Source of the DNA: Microbacterium oryzae
Lineage (GTDB): Bacteria; Actinomycetota; Actinomycetes; Actinomycetales; Microbacteriaceae
Length of the DNA: 64,000 nucleotides
Assembly (NCBI RefSeq): GCF_009735645.1
Contig: NZ_CP032550.1
Location: 248,001-312,000 of the forward strand
Direction: 5' to 3'
Within the stretch, counting starts at the first letter, position 1. Each line of letters starts with the position of its first letter. Below, one piece after another: positions 1-8,745 of this stretch. Position numbers and translations under genes: made by a program. Below the pieces are notes generated by a model. It had not been told where the DNA came from. It did no database searches and was given only the letters and a program-made list of their open reading frames with translations.

Positions 1-2
1 CC

Positions 3-1211
3 GCCGCCGCCTCGAAGTACCTCCTGGCGTGGCGCGGCCGGCACATCCTCAATCCCGCCGCGGTCGGTGCGACGATCGCGACGCTGTCGACCCTCGGCGG
101 CTCCGCGTGGTGGGTGGGCACACCCGCGCTCTTCGCACCCCTCCTCGTGCTGGGACTCCTCGTCCTCTGGCGCACCGAGAAGCTGCGCGTCGCGGGGCTG
201 TTCCTCGTGGTGGCGGTCGTCGTCGCCGCGGTGCGCACGATCACGCAGCTCGTCGCGGCCGGGCTGTCCCTGCCGCTGGAGACCCTGGTCACGGCGGTCG
301 TGGTGCAGTCGCCGTTCCTCTTCCTCGCGGCGTTCATGCTCACCGAGCCCTTGACCCTGCCGCCGCGACGCCGGCAGCAGCTCCTGATCGCCGCGATCGT
401 CGGCGTGCTCGCGGGCTGGCCCATCCCGCTCGGTGCGATCACGCTCGGGCAGGAGCGCGCGCTGCTCATCGGCAACCTCGTCGCTTTCGCCTTCGCGATG
501 CGCGGCGCGGTGCGGCTGACGCTCGTCCGACGCGACCGGCCGACCCCCGCCATCCGCGAGCTGACCTTCACGGCCGACCGGGCCATCCGCTTCACCCCCG
601 GTCAGTACCTCGAGCTCGAGGCGCCGCACCCGCGGCCCGACGCGCGGGGGACGCGGCGCGAGTTCTCGATCGTCTCGGCCCCCGCCGATCTGCCGATCGT
701 CCGGATCGCGTACCGCGAGAGCTCCACCGCCGCGGTCTCCAGCTACAAGCGCGCGCTCGCCGCGGCGCAGCCTGGCGACGTGCTCGTCGCGACCGGCGTG
801 TGGGGCGACTTCGCGCTGCCGCCGTCGCCGCAGCCGCTCCTCCTCGTCGCGGCCGGTATCGGCGTGACGCCCTTCGTGTCGCAGCTGCGCGATCTGCGCC
901 TCGGCGGCGAGCGGCGCGACGTGGTGCTCGTCTACGTCGCCGGCAGCGCGGCGGACCTCGCGTACCGCGACGAGATCGAGCAGGCGGGCGTGCCGACCCT
1001 CGTCTTCACGCCCGACGAGCCGCCGGGGCTGCCCGCGCACTGGACGTGGGCCGGCGGCGAGCGGCTGACGGCGGATGGCCTCGCTCGCGCGGTGCCGGAT
1101 CTCCCGTCGCGACGTGCGCACGTGTCGGGTCCGCCCGCGCTCATCGCCGATCTCGCGCCGGCGCTCCGCACGGCGCGGTCGCTCCGCACCGACGCGTTCG
1201 CGGGCTACTGA
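3..1211 (+). CDS. RnfD/NqrB-like membrane domain fused to FAD/NAD(P)H ferredoxin-reductase module (5' partial)
   Basis: The reading frame is open from the first complete codon, so the N-terminus lies outside the window. The visible start reads KYLLAWRGRHILNPAA, which resembles the NPAA region of RnfD/NqrB membrane subunits, and several hydrophobic helices follow. The C-terminal half is a ferredoxin-NADP+ reductase fold: REFSIVSAP is the RxxS-type FAD contact and AAGIGVTPF the NAD(P)-binding glycine motif. It probably moves electrons from NAD(P)H to a flavin or quinone acceptor in the membrane; the partner is not visible. Its last 7 bases overlap the convergent ABC ATPase gene. Confidence 0.75.
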   Translation, partial: AAASKYLLAWRGRHILNPAAVGATIATLSTLGGSAWWVGTPALFAPLLVLGLLVLWRTEKLRVAGLFLVVAVVVAAVRTITQLVAAGLSLPLETLVTAVVVQSPFLFLAAFMLTEPLTLPPRRRQQLLIAAIVGVLAGWPIPLGAITLGQERALLIGNLVAFAFAMRGAVRLTLVRRDRPTPAIRELTFTADRAIRFTPGQYLELEAPHPRPDARGTRREFSIVSAPADLPIVRIAYRESSTAAVSSYKRALAAAQPGDVLVATGVWGDFALPPSPQPLLLVAAGIGVTPFVSQLRDLRLGGERRDVVLVYVAGSAADLAYRDEIEQAGVPTLVFTPDEPPGLPAHWTWAGGERLTADGLARAVPDLPSRRAHVSGPPALIADLAPALRTARSLRTDAFAGY

Positions 1212-1903
1212 CGGGAGGTGGCGGGAACGGTGATGTCCTGCACCGTGCCGTGGTCGAGGCGCAGCCGCCGCCTGGCACGCCGGGCGACGGCGGAGTCGTG
1301 GGTGACGAGGACGAGGGTGAGCCCGTCGGCGTTGAGGCGCTCGAGGAGGTCCATGATCTCGTCCCGCGTACGCTCGTCGAGGTTGCCGGTCGGTTCGTCC
1401 GCGAGCAGCACGCGCGGGCGCTTGGCGATGGCGCGGGCGATGGCGACGCGCTGCTGCTGGCCGCCGGAGAGCTCGGCGGGGCGGTGGTCGGCTCGGTCGG
1501 CGAGCCCGACGTGCGCGAGCGCCTCCTGCACGCGCGCTTCCCGGTCCGCGCGGGGCAGTGCGAGCGGCTCGAGGCCCATGGACACGTTCTCCCGCGCCGA
1601 GAGGGTGGGGATGAGGTTGAAGCCCTGAAACACGAAGCCGATCTCGCTCGCGCACAGGGCGCCGAGCTGCTTCGCGCTCGCGCGCCCGAGCTCGGAGCCG
1701 GCGAGCGACACCGACCCGCCGGTGGGGGTGTCCAGGGCGCCGAGCAGCTGCAGCAGCGTCGACTTGCCGCCGCCGGTGGGCCCCTGGATCGTGACGAAGT
1801 CGCCCTGCTCGATCTCGAGGTCGACGCCGCGAAGCGCGCGCACCTCGCGCTCACGCCCGCGATAGGTCTTCTCGACGGCGGTGAGGGAATAGAGGATGGT
1901 CAT
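1205..1903 (-). CDS. ABC exporter ATP-binding protein, MacB/LolD type
   Basis: A 232-residue ATPase of the lipoprotein/peptide-exporter class. Walker [10 protein letters not shown] is at about residues 41-49, the signature LSGGQ at 145-149 and Walker B with ADEPTGN at about 168-174. The start ATG follows AAGGAG at good spacing, which rejects a longer upstream frame. It lies 29 bases downstream of the permease gene and is almost certainly co-transcribed with it. It would energise the adjacent FtsX/MacB-type permease, either exporting a hydrophobic or peptide substrate or driving an envelope mechanotransmission step. The substrate cannot be read from sequence. Confidence 0.9.
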   Translation of the reverse strand: MTILYSLTAVEKTYRGREREVRALRGVDLEIEQGDFVTIQGPTGGGKSTLLQLLGALDTPTGGSVSLAGSELGRASAKQLGALCASEIGFVFQGFNLIPTLSARENVSMGLEPLALPRADREARVQEALAHVGLADRADHRPAELSGGQQQRVAIARAIAKRPRVLLADEPTGNLDERTRDEIMDLLERLNADGLTLVLVTHDSAVARRARRRLRLDHGTVQDITVPATSRQ

Positions 1904-1932
1904 GTCGTTCTCCTTGATGTGGTCGGTGAAGG

Positions 1933-3384
1933 TCAGGCGACGGATCGCAGCGCCTCGGCGGGGCTGAGCCGCGCGGCGCGCCAGCCGCCGATCGCTCCCG
2001 CGATCGACCCGCCGGCGACGGCGAGCACGACGGCGAGGGCGATGATGCCGACATCCAGCGGCGCCGACAGGACGATCTCGCTCGCGGTCATATCGAGGCC
2101 GGCCGGACCGCCCGGGCCCATGCCGCCCATCCCGGTCGCCGTGTCGGAGGCGCCGGCGGCGACCGTGGGGTGCACCGCGTCGATGATGAGCGCGCCCGCG
2201 ACACCCAGGACGACGCCGATGACGCCGCCGAGCGCGCCCTGCACGAGCGACTCGCCGGCGACCTGTCGCACGACACGTCCGTTCGTCCATCCGATCGCCT
2301 TCAGCGTGCCGAACTCGCGGGTCCGACGCGAGACGCCGGAGATCGTGAACAGCACCGCCAGCACGACGGCGACGGCGAGCACGATGACCGACAGCCACGT
2401 GCCGAGGCTCGTGATCAGGCCGGATGCGCTGGAGAGGGAGCCCGACACCGAGGCGGCGAGATCCGACTGCGAGCTCACCGTCGCGTCGGGGAGCTCGGAG
2501 GCGAGGGCCGCCTGCACCGCAGTGATGTCGCCGGCGGACCCCGCCTGCACGTAAACCGTCGACACGACGTCGCCCGCGCCCGAGAGCTCCTGAGCTACAT
2601 CGAGGGGGATGAAGACGTCGGCGGCGGTGTCGGCCGCCGCGGAGGCTGAGGCGACGATGCCGACGATCTCGAACTCCTGCCCGCCGAGCTCCACGGAGTC
2701 GCCCACCGCGAGCTCGTTCGTCGTCGCGTAGGTCTCGTCGACCACGGCGACGAAGGCTCCGGCGTCCGAGTCCGCGAGCGACCGTCCGTCGGAGACGGTG
2801 GCGGAGGACAGGGGGCCCACCGTCGCCGCATCGGCATCCACCCCGAGGACGCTGATCGCGTCGAGATCGAACGATCCGCCGCCGAACCCGCCGCCGGACG
2901 CGCCGCCCGGAGCGCCGCCTTCGGGCTGCCCCTGCTGCTGCGTCGACTGCTCGGTCGGCGCGGACGGCAGCTCGCCGCCGAAGGTGATGTTCTGCAGGGC
3001 GAGCGCACCGGACGCGGCCGCGACCCCGTCCGCCGCGGTGGCGGTCTGCACGGTCGATGCCTCCAGCGTGGAGCGACCGGGCTCGGTGGACAGGCGCGAC
3101 TGGCTGACCTCGGTCGAGCCGTCGTCGCCGGTGGTGCCGTCTTCGGCGCCGAACTCGAAGCGCTGACCGCCGCGCTCCCCGGGCTCCGCGGCCGCCCCGG
3201 TCACCGCGAGATCGGTGCCGACGCCGTAGACCGACGCGAGAGCCTGATTCTGCGCGTCGCGGACTCCGGCGGCCAGGGCGCTGACGATGATCACGAGGGC
3301 GATCGCGATGGCGAGGCCGGCGGCGACGATCATGGTCTGCCGCTTGCGGCCCGCGAGTTCGCGTCGCAGGTACGTTCTGTACAT
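1933..3384 (-). CDS. ABC exporter permease, FtsX/MacB family
   Basis: A 483-residue protein with the MacB layout: one N-terminal transmembrane helix (about residues 17-40), a large extracellular domain, then three C-terminal helices. The extracytoplasmic part contains a Gly/Pro/Gln-rich linker before the core domain. The C-terminus ends WRAARLSPAEALRSVA, the usual coupling-helix tail of this family. The ATG at 3384 follows GGAAGGA. It heads the permease-ATPase operon and is divergent from a two-component system, an arrangement typical of envelope-stress or antimicrobial-peptide detoxification modules. That role is inferred from context only. Confidence 0.88.
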   Translation of the reverse strand: MYRTYLRRELAGRKRQTMIVAAGLAIAIALVIIVSALAAGVRDAQNQALASVYGVGTDLAVTGAAAEPGERGGQRFEFGAEDGTTGDDGSTEVSQSRLSTEPGRSTLEASTVQTATAADGVAAASGALALQNITFGGELPSAPTEQSTQQQGQPEGGAPGGASGGGFGGGSFDLDAISVLGVDADAATVGPLSSATVSDGRSLADSDAGAFVAVVDETYATTNELAVGDSVELGGQEFEIVGIVASASAAADTAADVFIPLDVAQELSGAGDVVSTVYVQAGSAGDITAVQAALASELPDATVSSQSDLAASVSGSLSSASGLITSLGTWLSVIVLAVAVVLAVLFTISGVSRRTREFGTLKAIGWTNGRVVRQVAGESLVQGALGGVIGVVLGVAGALIIDAVHPTVAAGASDTATGMGGMGPGGPAGLDMTASEIVLSAPLDVGIIALAVVLAVAGGSIAGAIGGWRAARLSPAEALRSVA

Positions 3385-3440
3385 GGGTGTTCCTTCCGCC
3401 GCTGCCCACGAGCGGCCCGCATCGAAACTAGGAAGACACC

Positions 3441-3534
3441 GCATGAGAGCGACATGCGCTGGTGATGAGCCGGCTATGAAGCGCGGATCCGGACTCACAG
3501 CCCGCGCATAGCCGATGCCATAGCAGGCGCATAG
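3441..3534. promoter_or_regulatory. Divergent promoter region with phased CATAG repeats, candidate response-regulator sites
   Basis: CATAG occurs at 3507, 3519 and 3530, about one helical turn apart, with an inverted CTATG at 3474. A separate inverted pair GCATG-N7-CATGC spans 3441-3457 on the exporter side. The three repeats lie where the -35 region of the response-regulator promoter would fall (-10-like CACAAT at 3544-3549, six bases before the ATG). Direct repeats at 10-11 bp are the usual site type for OmpR-family regulators. Binding is inferred. Confidence 0.45.
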
Positions 3535-3555
3535 GAAGCGACGCACAATGGACTC

Positions 3556-4296
3556 ATGACCACCGCCGCCCGCACCCCCGCACCAGCCCTGACCCGCCCC
3601 GACGGCAGCCCTGTCCGCGTGCTCGTGGTCGACGACGAGCAGATGCTCACCGACCTGCTGTCGATGGCACTGCGCATGGAGGGCTGGGAGGTCCGAGCGG
3701 CCGGCAGCGGCTTCGAGGCGCTGCAGGCGGTGCGCGAGTTCGACCCCGACGCGCTCGTCCTCGACGTCATGATGCCCGACCTCGACGGGATGGGCGTGCT
3801 GCAGCGGCTGCGCCAGAACGGCGACGACGTGCCGGTGCTCTTCCTCACGGCGAAGGACTCGGTCGGCGACCGCGTCGCCGGCCTCACCGCCGGCGGCGAC
3901 GACTACGTCACCAAGCCGTTCAGCCTCGAGGAGGTCGTCGCGCGTCTGCGCGCGCTCATGCGCCGCTCGGGCACCGCGCTCGCCGCGGACGTCGAGCCCA
4001 TCCTGCGGGTCGCCGACCTCACCCTCAACGAGGACAGTCACGAGGTGGAGCGCGGCGGCACGCCCATCGAGCTGACGGCCACCGAGTTCGAGCTGCTGCG
4101 CTTCCTCATGCGCAACCCGCGTCGCGTGCTGTCGAAGGCGCAGATCCTCGACCGCGTGTGGCACTACGACTTCGGCGGCCGATCGAGCGTCGTGGAGCTC
4201 TACATCTCCTACCTGCGCAAGAAGATCGACGCGGGGCGCGAGGCCCTCATCCACACCGTGCGCGGCTCGGGGTACATGATCAAGGCGCCGCAGTGA
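3556..4296 (+). CDS. OmpR/PhoB-family response regulator
   Basis: A 246-residue two-domain regulator. The receiver domain shows the acidic pair D26-D27, phosphoacceptor D70 in LVLDVMMPD, T98 and K120 in VTKPF. The C-terminal winged helix contains ELTATEFELLRFL and the YISYLRKKID recognition region typical of OmpR proteins. The ATG sits six bases after a CACAAT hexamer and has no Shine-Dalgarno, so translation is probably leaderless. The stop overlaps the kinase GTG in a GTGA junction, so the pair is translationally coupled. It is transcribed divergently from the MacB-like exporter, its likely target. Confidence 0.95.
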   Translation: MTTAARTPAPALTRPDGSPVRVLVVDDEQMLTDLLSMALRMEGWEVRAAGSGFEALQAVREFDPDALVLDVMMPDLDGMGVLQRLRQNGDDVPVLFLTAKDSVGDRVAGLTAGGDDYVTKPFSLEEVVARLRALMRRSGTALAADVEPILRVADLTLNEDSHEVERGGTPIELTATEFELLRFLMRNPRRVLSKAQILDRVWHYDFGGRSSVVELYISYLRKKIDAGREALIHTVRGSGYMIKAPQ

Positions 4297-5765
4297 CGGA
4301 TGGCGCCGCTCGGCTCGGGCGCCGGCCGCTGAGCTTCGAGACGCGGCTGATGGTCACGATCGTCGCGATCGTGTCGGTGATCCTCATCATCATCACGACG
4401 CTCACGAGCGCCGTCATCAGCAGCGTGCTCGACATGCAGCTGAGCGAGGACGTGCGCTCGGCTGCCGCGCGCCTGCCGCGGGACGTGACGCAGTCCCTCG
4501 TGAACGGCGACAGCGCCGCCGGCGCCCTCGCGGAGCGGCCGGTGGAACGCGGTCTGCTCCTCGTCGCGGAGACGGCCGACGGGCTCACCGGTGCGGTGGT
4601 CGGTCCCGCAAGCGTGACGGAGCTGACCGGCGACCAGCTGGATGACGTCGTCCACACGATGAGCGGCGACCCGCACAGCGAGACCGTCACCATCTCGGAT
4701 CTCGGCACCTACCGCATCCAGACCGCGGCCATCCAGAGCACCGGCCAGATCATCGTCATCGGCCTGCCGACGGCCGAGGTGCAGGCGACGATCGGTCGGC
4801 TGTGGCGCACCATCATGCTCGCGACGATCGGCGGGATGGTCCTCCTCGGCATCGCGACGACGCTCGTCATCCGCGCGGGGCTGCGTCCGCTGCGGGCGGT
4901 CGCCGAGACCGCGACGCGCGTCGCGCAGCAGCCGCTGGATCAGGGCGCGGTGTCGATCGACGAGCGAGTGCCCGAGGCGGAGGCCGACCCGCGCAACGAG
5001 ATCGGCCAGGTGGGCGCCGCGCTCAACACGCTGCTCGATCACGTCGAGTCGTCCCTCCACGCGCGACAGCGGAACGAGGAGCTCATGCGCCGCTTCGTCG
5101 CGGACGCGAGCCACGAGCTGCGCACGCCGCTGGCCTCCATCCGCGGGTACTCCGAGCTGTCGCTGCGGGATCCGTCGCTCAGCGACAACACCGAGCAGGC
5201 GCTCGAGCGCATCCAGGCCCAGTCCATCCGGATGACCTCGCTCGTCGAGGACCTCCTCCTGCTCGCGCGCCTCGACGAGGGGCAGGAGATCGTGCTTGGC
5301 GCGGTGGACCTCACGCAGCTCGCGGTCGAGGCGCTGGCCGACCAGCAGGCGGCGGGCCCCGATCACGCGTGGTCGGTCGACGTGCCGGAGGAGCCGGTCG
5401 TGATCGCGGGCGACCGAGGCCGCCTCACCCAGGTCATCGCGAACCTGCTCGCGAACGCGCGCACGCACACGCCGGAGGGCACGCGCGTCGAGCTCGGCCT
5501 GCGGCTCGAGGGGGAGGGCGGCGCCACGCGCGCGGTGCTGACAGTGCACGACGACGGCCCCGGCATCGACGCGGACCTGCAGCGCGAGCTCTTCACGCGG
5601 TTCGCACGCGGCGATCGCTCCCGCGCGCGCCGCACGGGCGGCACCGGGCTCGGGCTGTCGATCGCGAAGGCGATCGTCGAGGCCCACCACGGCGAGATCT
5701 CCGTGCGCAGCGTGCCCGGCGACACGACGTTCGAGGTGCGCCTGCCCGCTCGCCCCGCGTCCTGA
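4293..5765 (+). CDS. Sensor histidine kinase, HAMP/HisKA/HATPase type
   Basis: A 490-residue membrane kinase starting at the GTG of the GTGA overlap. TM1 is at about residues 19-45, an extracytoplasmic sensor of roughly 125 residues follows, and TM2 is at about 172-194. A HAMP linker comes next, then HisKA with H274 in DASHELRTPL. The ATPase domain has the N-box NLLANARTHTP, G1 DDGPGI and G2 GGTGLGLS. It should autophosphorylate and phosphorylate D70 of the adjacent regulator. The sensor domain has no motif I recognise, so the stimulus is unknown. Confidence 0.94.
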   Translation: MTDGAARLGRRPLSFETRLMVTIVAIVSVILIIITTLTSAVISSVLDMQLSEDVRSAAARLPRDVTQSLVNGDSAAGALAERPVERGLLLVAETADGLTGAVVGPASVTELTGDQLDDVVHTMSGDPHSETVTISDLGTYRIQTAAIQSTGQIIVIGLPTAEVQATIGRLWRTIMLATIGGMVLLGIATTLVIRAGLRPLRAVAETATRVAQQPLDQGAVSIDERVPEAEADPRNEIGQVGAALNTLLDHVESSLHARQRNEELMRRFVADASHELRTPLASIRGYSELSLRDPSLSDNTEQALERIQAQSIRMTSLVEDLLLLARLDEGQEIVLGAVDLTQLAVEALADQQAAGPDHAWSVDVPEEPVVIAGDRGRLTQVIANLLANARTHTPEGTRVELGLRLEGEGGATRAVLTVHDDGPGIDADLQRELFTRFARGDRSRARRTGGTGLGLSIAKAIVEAHHGEISVRSVPGDTTFEVRLPARPAS

Positions 5766-5778
5766 CGCCCCGCTCCCA

Positions 5779-5853
5779 CCCGCGAGACCTCACGCCCGTC
5801 GCGAGACCGCCGACGCCGCACGAGGTCTCGCGCGGGGGATGAGGTCTCGCGGG
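5779..5853. repeat. Nested inverted repeats of a GAGACC/GGTCTC element
   Basis: CCCGCGAGACCTCA (5779-5792) is matched by its exact reverse complement at 5840-5853. Inside it a second pair, CGCGAGACC near 5800 and GGTCTCGCG at 5824-5832, repeats the same core. The block is non-coding, lies between the kinase stop and the gnd terminator, and looks like a REP-type palindromic unit. No other copy was found by eye in the window. Confidence 0.5.
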
Positions 5854-5883
5854 AAGGGGCGCGCGGCGGGGCAGGGGGGATGC

Positions 5884-5918
5884 GAGAGCCGGCCCGGGGA
5901 ATCCCCGGGCCGGCTCTC
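5884..5918. terminator. Long palindromic terminator between kinase and gnd
   Basis: A perfect 17-bp stem (GAGAGCCGGCCCGGGGA and complement) with a single-base loop and no U-tract. It lies 11 bases after the gnd stop and about 120 bases after the kinase stop, so it can serve both convergent units. Confidence 0.75.
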
Positions 5919-5929
5919 CTGCGTTCGCG

Positions 5930-7393
5930 TCAGTGGGTGTCTTCGGCCTCGATCTCGCTGCGGTCGCCGGACCAGAGCGTGTGGAACGTGCCTTCCTTGT
6001 CGATGCGCTTGTAGGTGTGCGCGCCGAAGAAGTCGCGCTGACCCTGGATGAGCGCGGCGGGGAGGCGCTCGGCGCGCAGCCCGTCGTAGTACGCCAGCGA
6101 CGACGAGAAGGCCGGGCTGGGGATGCCGGCCTGGGTCGCTGCGACGACCACGCGGCGCCATGCGGCCTGTCCGCGGGTGAGCGCCTCGGCGAAGTACGGC
6201 GCGGTGGCGAGCACGGCCAGGTCGGGCTGCTCGTCGTACGCGTCGGCGATGCGGTTGAGGAACTGCGCGCGGATGATGCAGCCGGCGCGCCAGATCTTCG
6301 ACACGGCGCCGAGGTCGATCGACCAGCCGTACTCGGCCGCGCCCGCGCGAATCTCGTCGAAGCCCTGCGAGTAGGCGATGATCTTCGATGCGAACAGCGC
6401 CTGGCGCACGTCCTCGATGAACGCGTCGGCGTCGGCGACGTGGAACTCCTCCTCGGGGCCGGGGAGAGCCGACGCCAGCGCGCGCTGCTCGGGGTGCGAC
6501 GACAGCGACCGCGCGAAGGTGGCCTCGGCGATGCCGGAGACGGGCACGCCGAGAGCGAGGGCGGTCTGCACGGTCCACGCGCCGGTGCCCTTGGCGCCGG
6601 CCTGGTCGAGGATGACGTCCACGAGCGGCTGGCCGGTCTCGGCGTCGTTCTGACGCAGCACCTCGGCCGTGATCTCGATGAGGTACGAGTCCAGCTCGCC
6701 GGTGTTCCAGTCGGCGAACACGTCCGCGATCTCGGCCGGGCTCTTGCCGGTGCCGCGGCGGATGAGGTCGTACGCCTCCGCGATGAGCTGCATGTCGGCG
6801 TACTCGATGCCGTTGTGCACCATCTTCACGAAGTGACCGGCGCCGTCGTGGCCGATGTGCGTGACACACGGCTCGCCCTCGGCGACCGCGGCGATCGACT
6901 TCAGGATGGGGCCGAGCGTCACCCAGGACTCGTCCGATCCGCCGGGCATGATCGAGGGGCCGTGGAGCGCGCCCTCCTCGCCGCCGGAGATGCCGGCGCC
7001 GACGAAGTTGATGCCGGTCTCGCGGACGGCCTTCTCGCGGCGGATGGTGTCGGGGAAGTAGGCGTTGCCGCCGTCGACGATGATGTCGCCCGGCTCGAAG
7101 ACCTCCACGAGCGCGTCGATGACGGCGTCGGTGGGACGGCCGGCCTTGACCATGATGATCGCGGTGCGCGGCTTGGACAGCGACGCGGCGAACTCCTCGT
7201 ACGAGAACGCGGGGATGAACTCCGCCTCGGGGTGCTCGGCGACGAGGTCGTCGGTCTTCGCCCGCGAGCGGTTGAAGATCGCCACCGTGTTGCCCTCGCG
7301 GCTGGCGAGGTTGCGAGCGAGGTTCGAGCCCATCACGGCGAGGCCCACGACCCCGATGTTCGCGCGGGCGGGGGTCGATTCAGCGTCAGTCAC
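5930..7393 (-). CDS. gnd: 6-phosphogluconate dehydrogenase, decarboxylating
   Basis: A 487-residue enzyme converting 6-phosphogluconate to ribulose 5-phosphate, CO2 and NADPH in the oxidative pentose phosphate pathway. The NADP-binding motif GVVGLAVMGSNLARN is near residue 15 and the catalytic segment HFVKMVHNGIEY is near residue 185. The length matches the long homodimeric form. The GTG start follows AAGGAG by seven bases. It stands as a single-gene unit ending in the palindrome at 5884-5918. Confidence 0.97.
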   Translation of the reverse strand: MTDAESTPARANIGVVGLAVMGSNLARNLASREGNTVAIFNRSRAKTDDLVAEHPEAEFIPAFSYEEFAASLSKPRTAIIMVKAGRPTDAVIDALVEVFEPGDIIVDGGNAYFPDTIRREKAVRETGINFVGAGISGGEEGALHGPSIMPGGSDESWVTLGPILKSIAAVAEGEPCVTHIGHDGAGHFVKMVHNGIEYADMQLIAEAYDLIRRGTGKSPAEIADVFADWNTGELDSYLIEITAEVLRQNDAETGQPLVDVILDQAGAKGTGAWTVQTALALGVPVSGIAEATFARSLSSHPEQRALASALPGPEEEFHVADADAFIEDVRQALFASKIIAYSQGFDEIRAGAAEYGWSIDLGAVSKIWRAGCIIRAQFLNRIADAYDEQPDLAVLATAPYFAEALTRGQAAWRRVVVAATQAGIPSPAFSSSLAYYDGLRAERLPAALIQGQRDFFGAHTYKRIDKEGTFHTLWSGDRSEIEAEDTH

Positions 7394-7495
7394 GCGGTCT
7401 CCTTGATACGAGGAACGGTCGTACGCGCCCAGGCTAGCGGCCCGGCGCGCGGTGTGCGCCGCCGTGACGGAGCGCGCTCCGCCGGGCGGCCGTGC

Positions 7496-7618
7496 TCACT
7501 TGCGGTACGCGCCGCGGCGGCCGAGCGCGAACAGGGCGCCGGCGATGAGCACCCCGCCGACAGCGGCCATGCCGCCGATGCCCCAGGCGATGACGTGGGA
7601 GAGGAATGCGCCGTCCAT
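7496..7618 (-). CDS. 40-residue single-pass membrane protein
   Basis: A very short gene supported by a strong AGAAGGAG Shine-Dalgarno six bases before the ATG and by a clean protein pattern. A short N-terminus is followed by one Gly/Ala-rich hydrophobic helix (about residues 8-32) and a basic tail, RRGAYRK. I do not recognise a family. It sits alone between gnd and a divergent hydrolase gene. The good ribosome site and the positive-inside tail argue for a real membrane micro-protein. Confidence 0.6.
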   Translation of the reverse strand: MDGAFLSHVIAWGIGGMAAVGGVLIAGALFALGRRGAYRK

Positions 7619-7722
7619 GTCGGACTCCTTCTGCTGGGCGGGCAGCCGAGCTGTCCGCAAGACGGGAGGCGGCGCCGTGGCGCCGTCTCCATCGTAGTCC
7701 CGCCGATTCCGACGGCTCGGGA

Positions 7723-7728
7723 TAGCCT
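7723..7728 (+). promoter_or_regulatory. Leaderless -10 (TAGCCT) of the hydrolase gene
   Basis: TAGCCT ends six bases before the ATG at 7735 and no Shine-Dalgarno is present. Transcription should start at or next to the start codon. Confidence 0.6.
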
Positions 7729-7734
7729 CGAGCC

Positions 7735-8712
7735 ATGCCGGCGCGGATCTGGGCCCCGGATGTCCTGGGGGAGGGCTTCGAGCAGCTCACGCTGCCGCTC
7801 GCGCCCGACGACGAGGGCGAGGTCGTCGCCACCCTCGTGCGCCACCTCCCGCCGCGCCGGGGATTCCTGCGCCCGGCTCCTCCGCTCGACGGCGTCGACG
7901 TGCTCTATGTGCACGGATGGTCGGACTACTTCTTCCAGAAGCGGCTCGCGTCGTTCTTCGCCCGCCGCGGCGCCCGCTTCTACGCGCTGGACCTCCGCAA
8001 GTACGGCCGCAGCCTCCGCCCGGGGCAGACGCCCGGCTACATCACCGACCTCGCCGACTACGACGAGGACATCGCCGCCGCGCGCGCTGCCCTGGAGCCG
8101 GGGCGGCGCCTCGTGCTGCTCGGGCACTCGACGGGCGGGCTCACCCTCAGTCTGTGGGCCTCGCGGCATCCGAGGGCCGCCGCCGCAGTCATCCTCAACA
8201 GTCCCTGGCTGGAGTTCCAGCTGAGCGGCGTGCGCCCGGCGATCGCCCCGGTCGTGCAGATCCAGGCGCGCTGGCGTCCGATGGACGCGGCTCCCCAGGT
8301 CGACCTCGGGTTCTACGCCCGCGCGCAGGCGGAGGCGGCCGACCCCGACGACCCGGTGACGATCGACCAGCGATGGCGCCCGGAGCAGACGATGCCCGTG
8401 CACGCCGGATGGCTGAACGCGGTTCTCGAGGGGCACGCGCGCGTCGCGCAGGGGCTCGCGATCCCGTCGCCGGTGTGCGTGCTGCTGTCGGCCCGCAGCG
8501 CGCCGCCCACGCGCTGGTCGGAGGAGCTGACGCGCGTGGACTCGGTGCTCGTCGTCGACGACATCGCGCGCGCCGCGCTGCGTCTGGGGCCGAGCGTCAC
8601 CGTGGAGCGGATCGACGGGGCCCTCCACGATGTCTTCCTCTCCCGGCACGATGCCCGGGAGGAGGCGTACGCGCGCCTCGACCGCTGGGTGCACGGCTTC
8701 CTCGCCGCCTGA
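7735..8712 (+). CDS. Alpha/beta hydrolase, lysophospholipase-like
   Basis: A 325-residue serine hydrolase. The oxyanion-region motif VLYVHGW is near residue 60, the nucleophile elbow GHSTGG places S132, and the C-terminal GALHDVF supplies the likely catalytic H298. The domain order resembles YqiA/PldB-type serine aminopeptidase_S33 proteins. No signal peptide is visible, so it is probably cytoplasmic. The substrate is not predictable. It is a monocistronic gene with a leaderless promoter. Confidence 0.82.
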   Translation: MPARIWAPDVLGEGFEQLTLPLAPDDEGEVVATLVRHLPPRRGFLRPAPPLDGVDVLYVHGWSDYFFQKRLASFFARRGARFYALDLRKYGRSLRPGQTPGYITDLADYDEDIAAARAALEPGRRLVLLGHSTGGLTLSLWASRHPRAAAAVILNSPWLEFQLSGVRPAIAPVVQIQARWRPMDAAPQVDLGFYARAQAEAADPDDPVTIDQRWRPEQTMPVHAGWLNAVLEGHARVAQGLAIPSPVCVLLSARSAPPTRWSEELTRVDSVLVVDDIARAALRLGPSVTVERIDGALHDVFLSRHDAREEAYARLDRWVHGFLAA

Positions 8713-8745
8713 GCGCCCCGGGCGGGACCCGCGGGCGCCGTGAGG

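Noticed and set aside
29..2554. An 841-codon plus-strand frame over the reductase and exporter genes
   Set aside because: It is Arg/Ala/Pro-rich and crosses genes on both strands without any recognisable domain.
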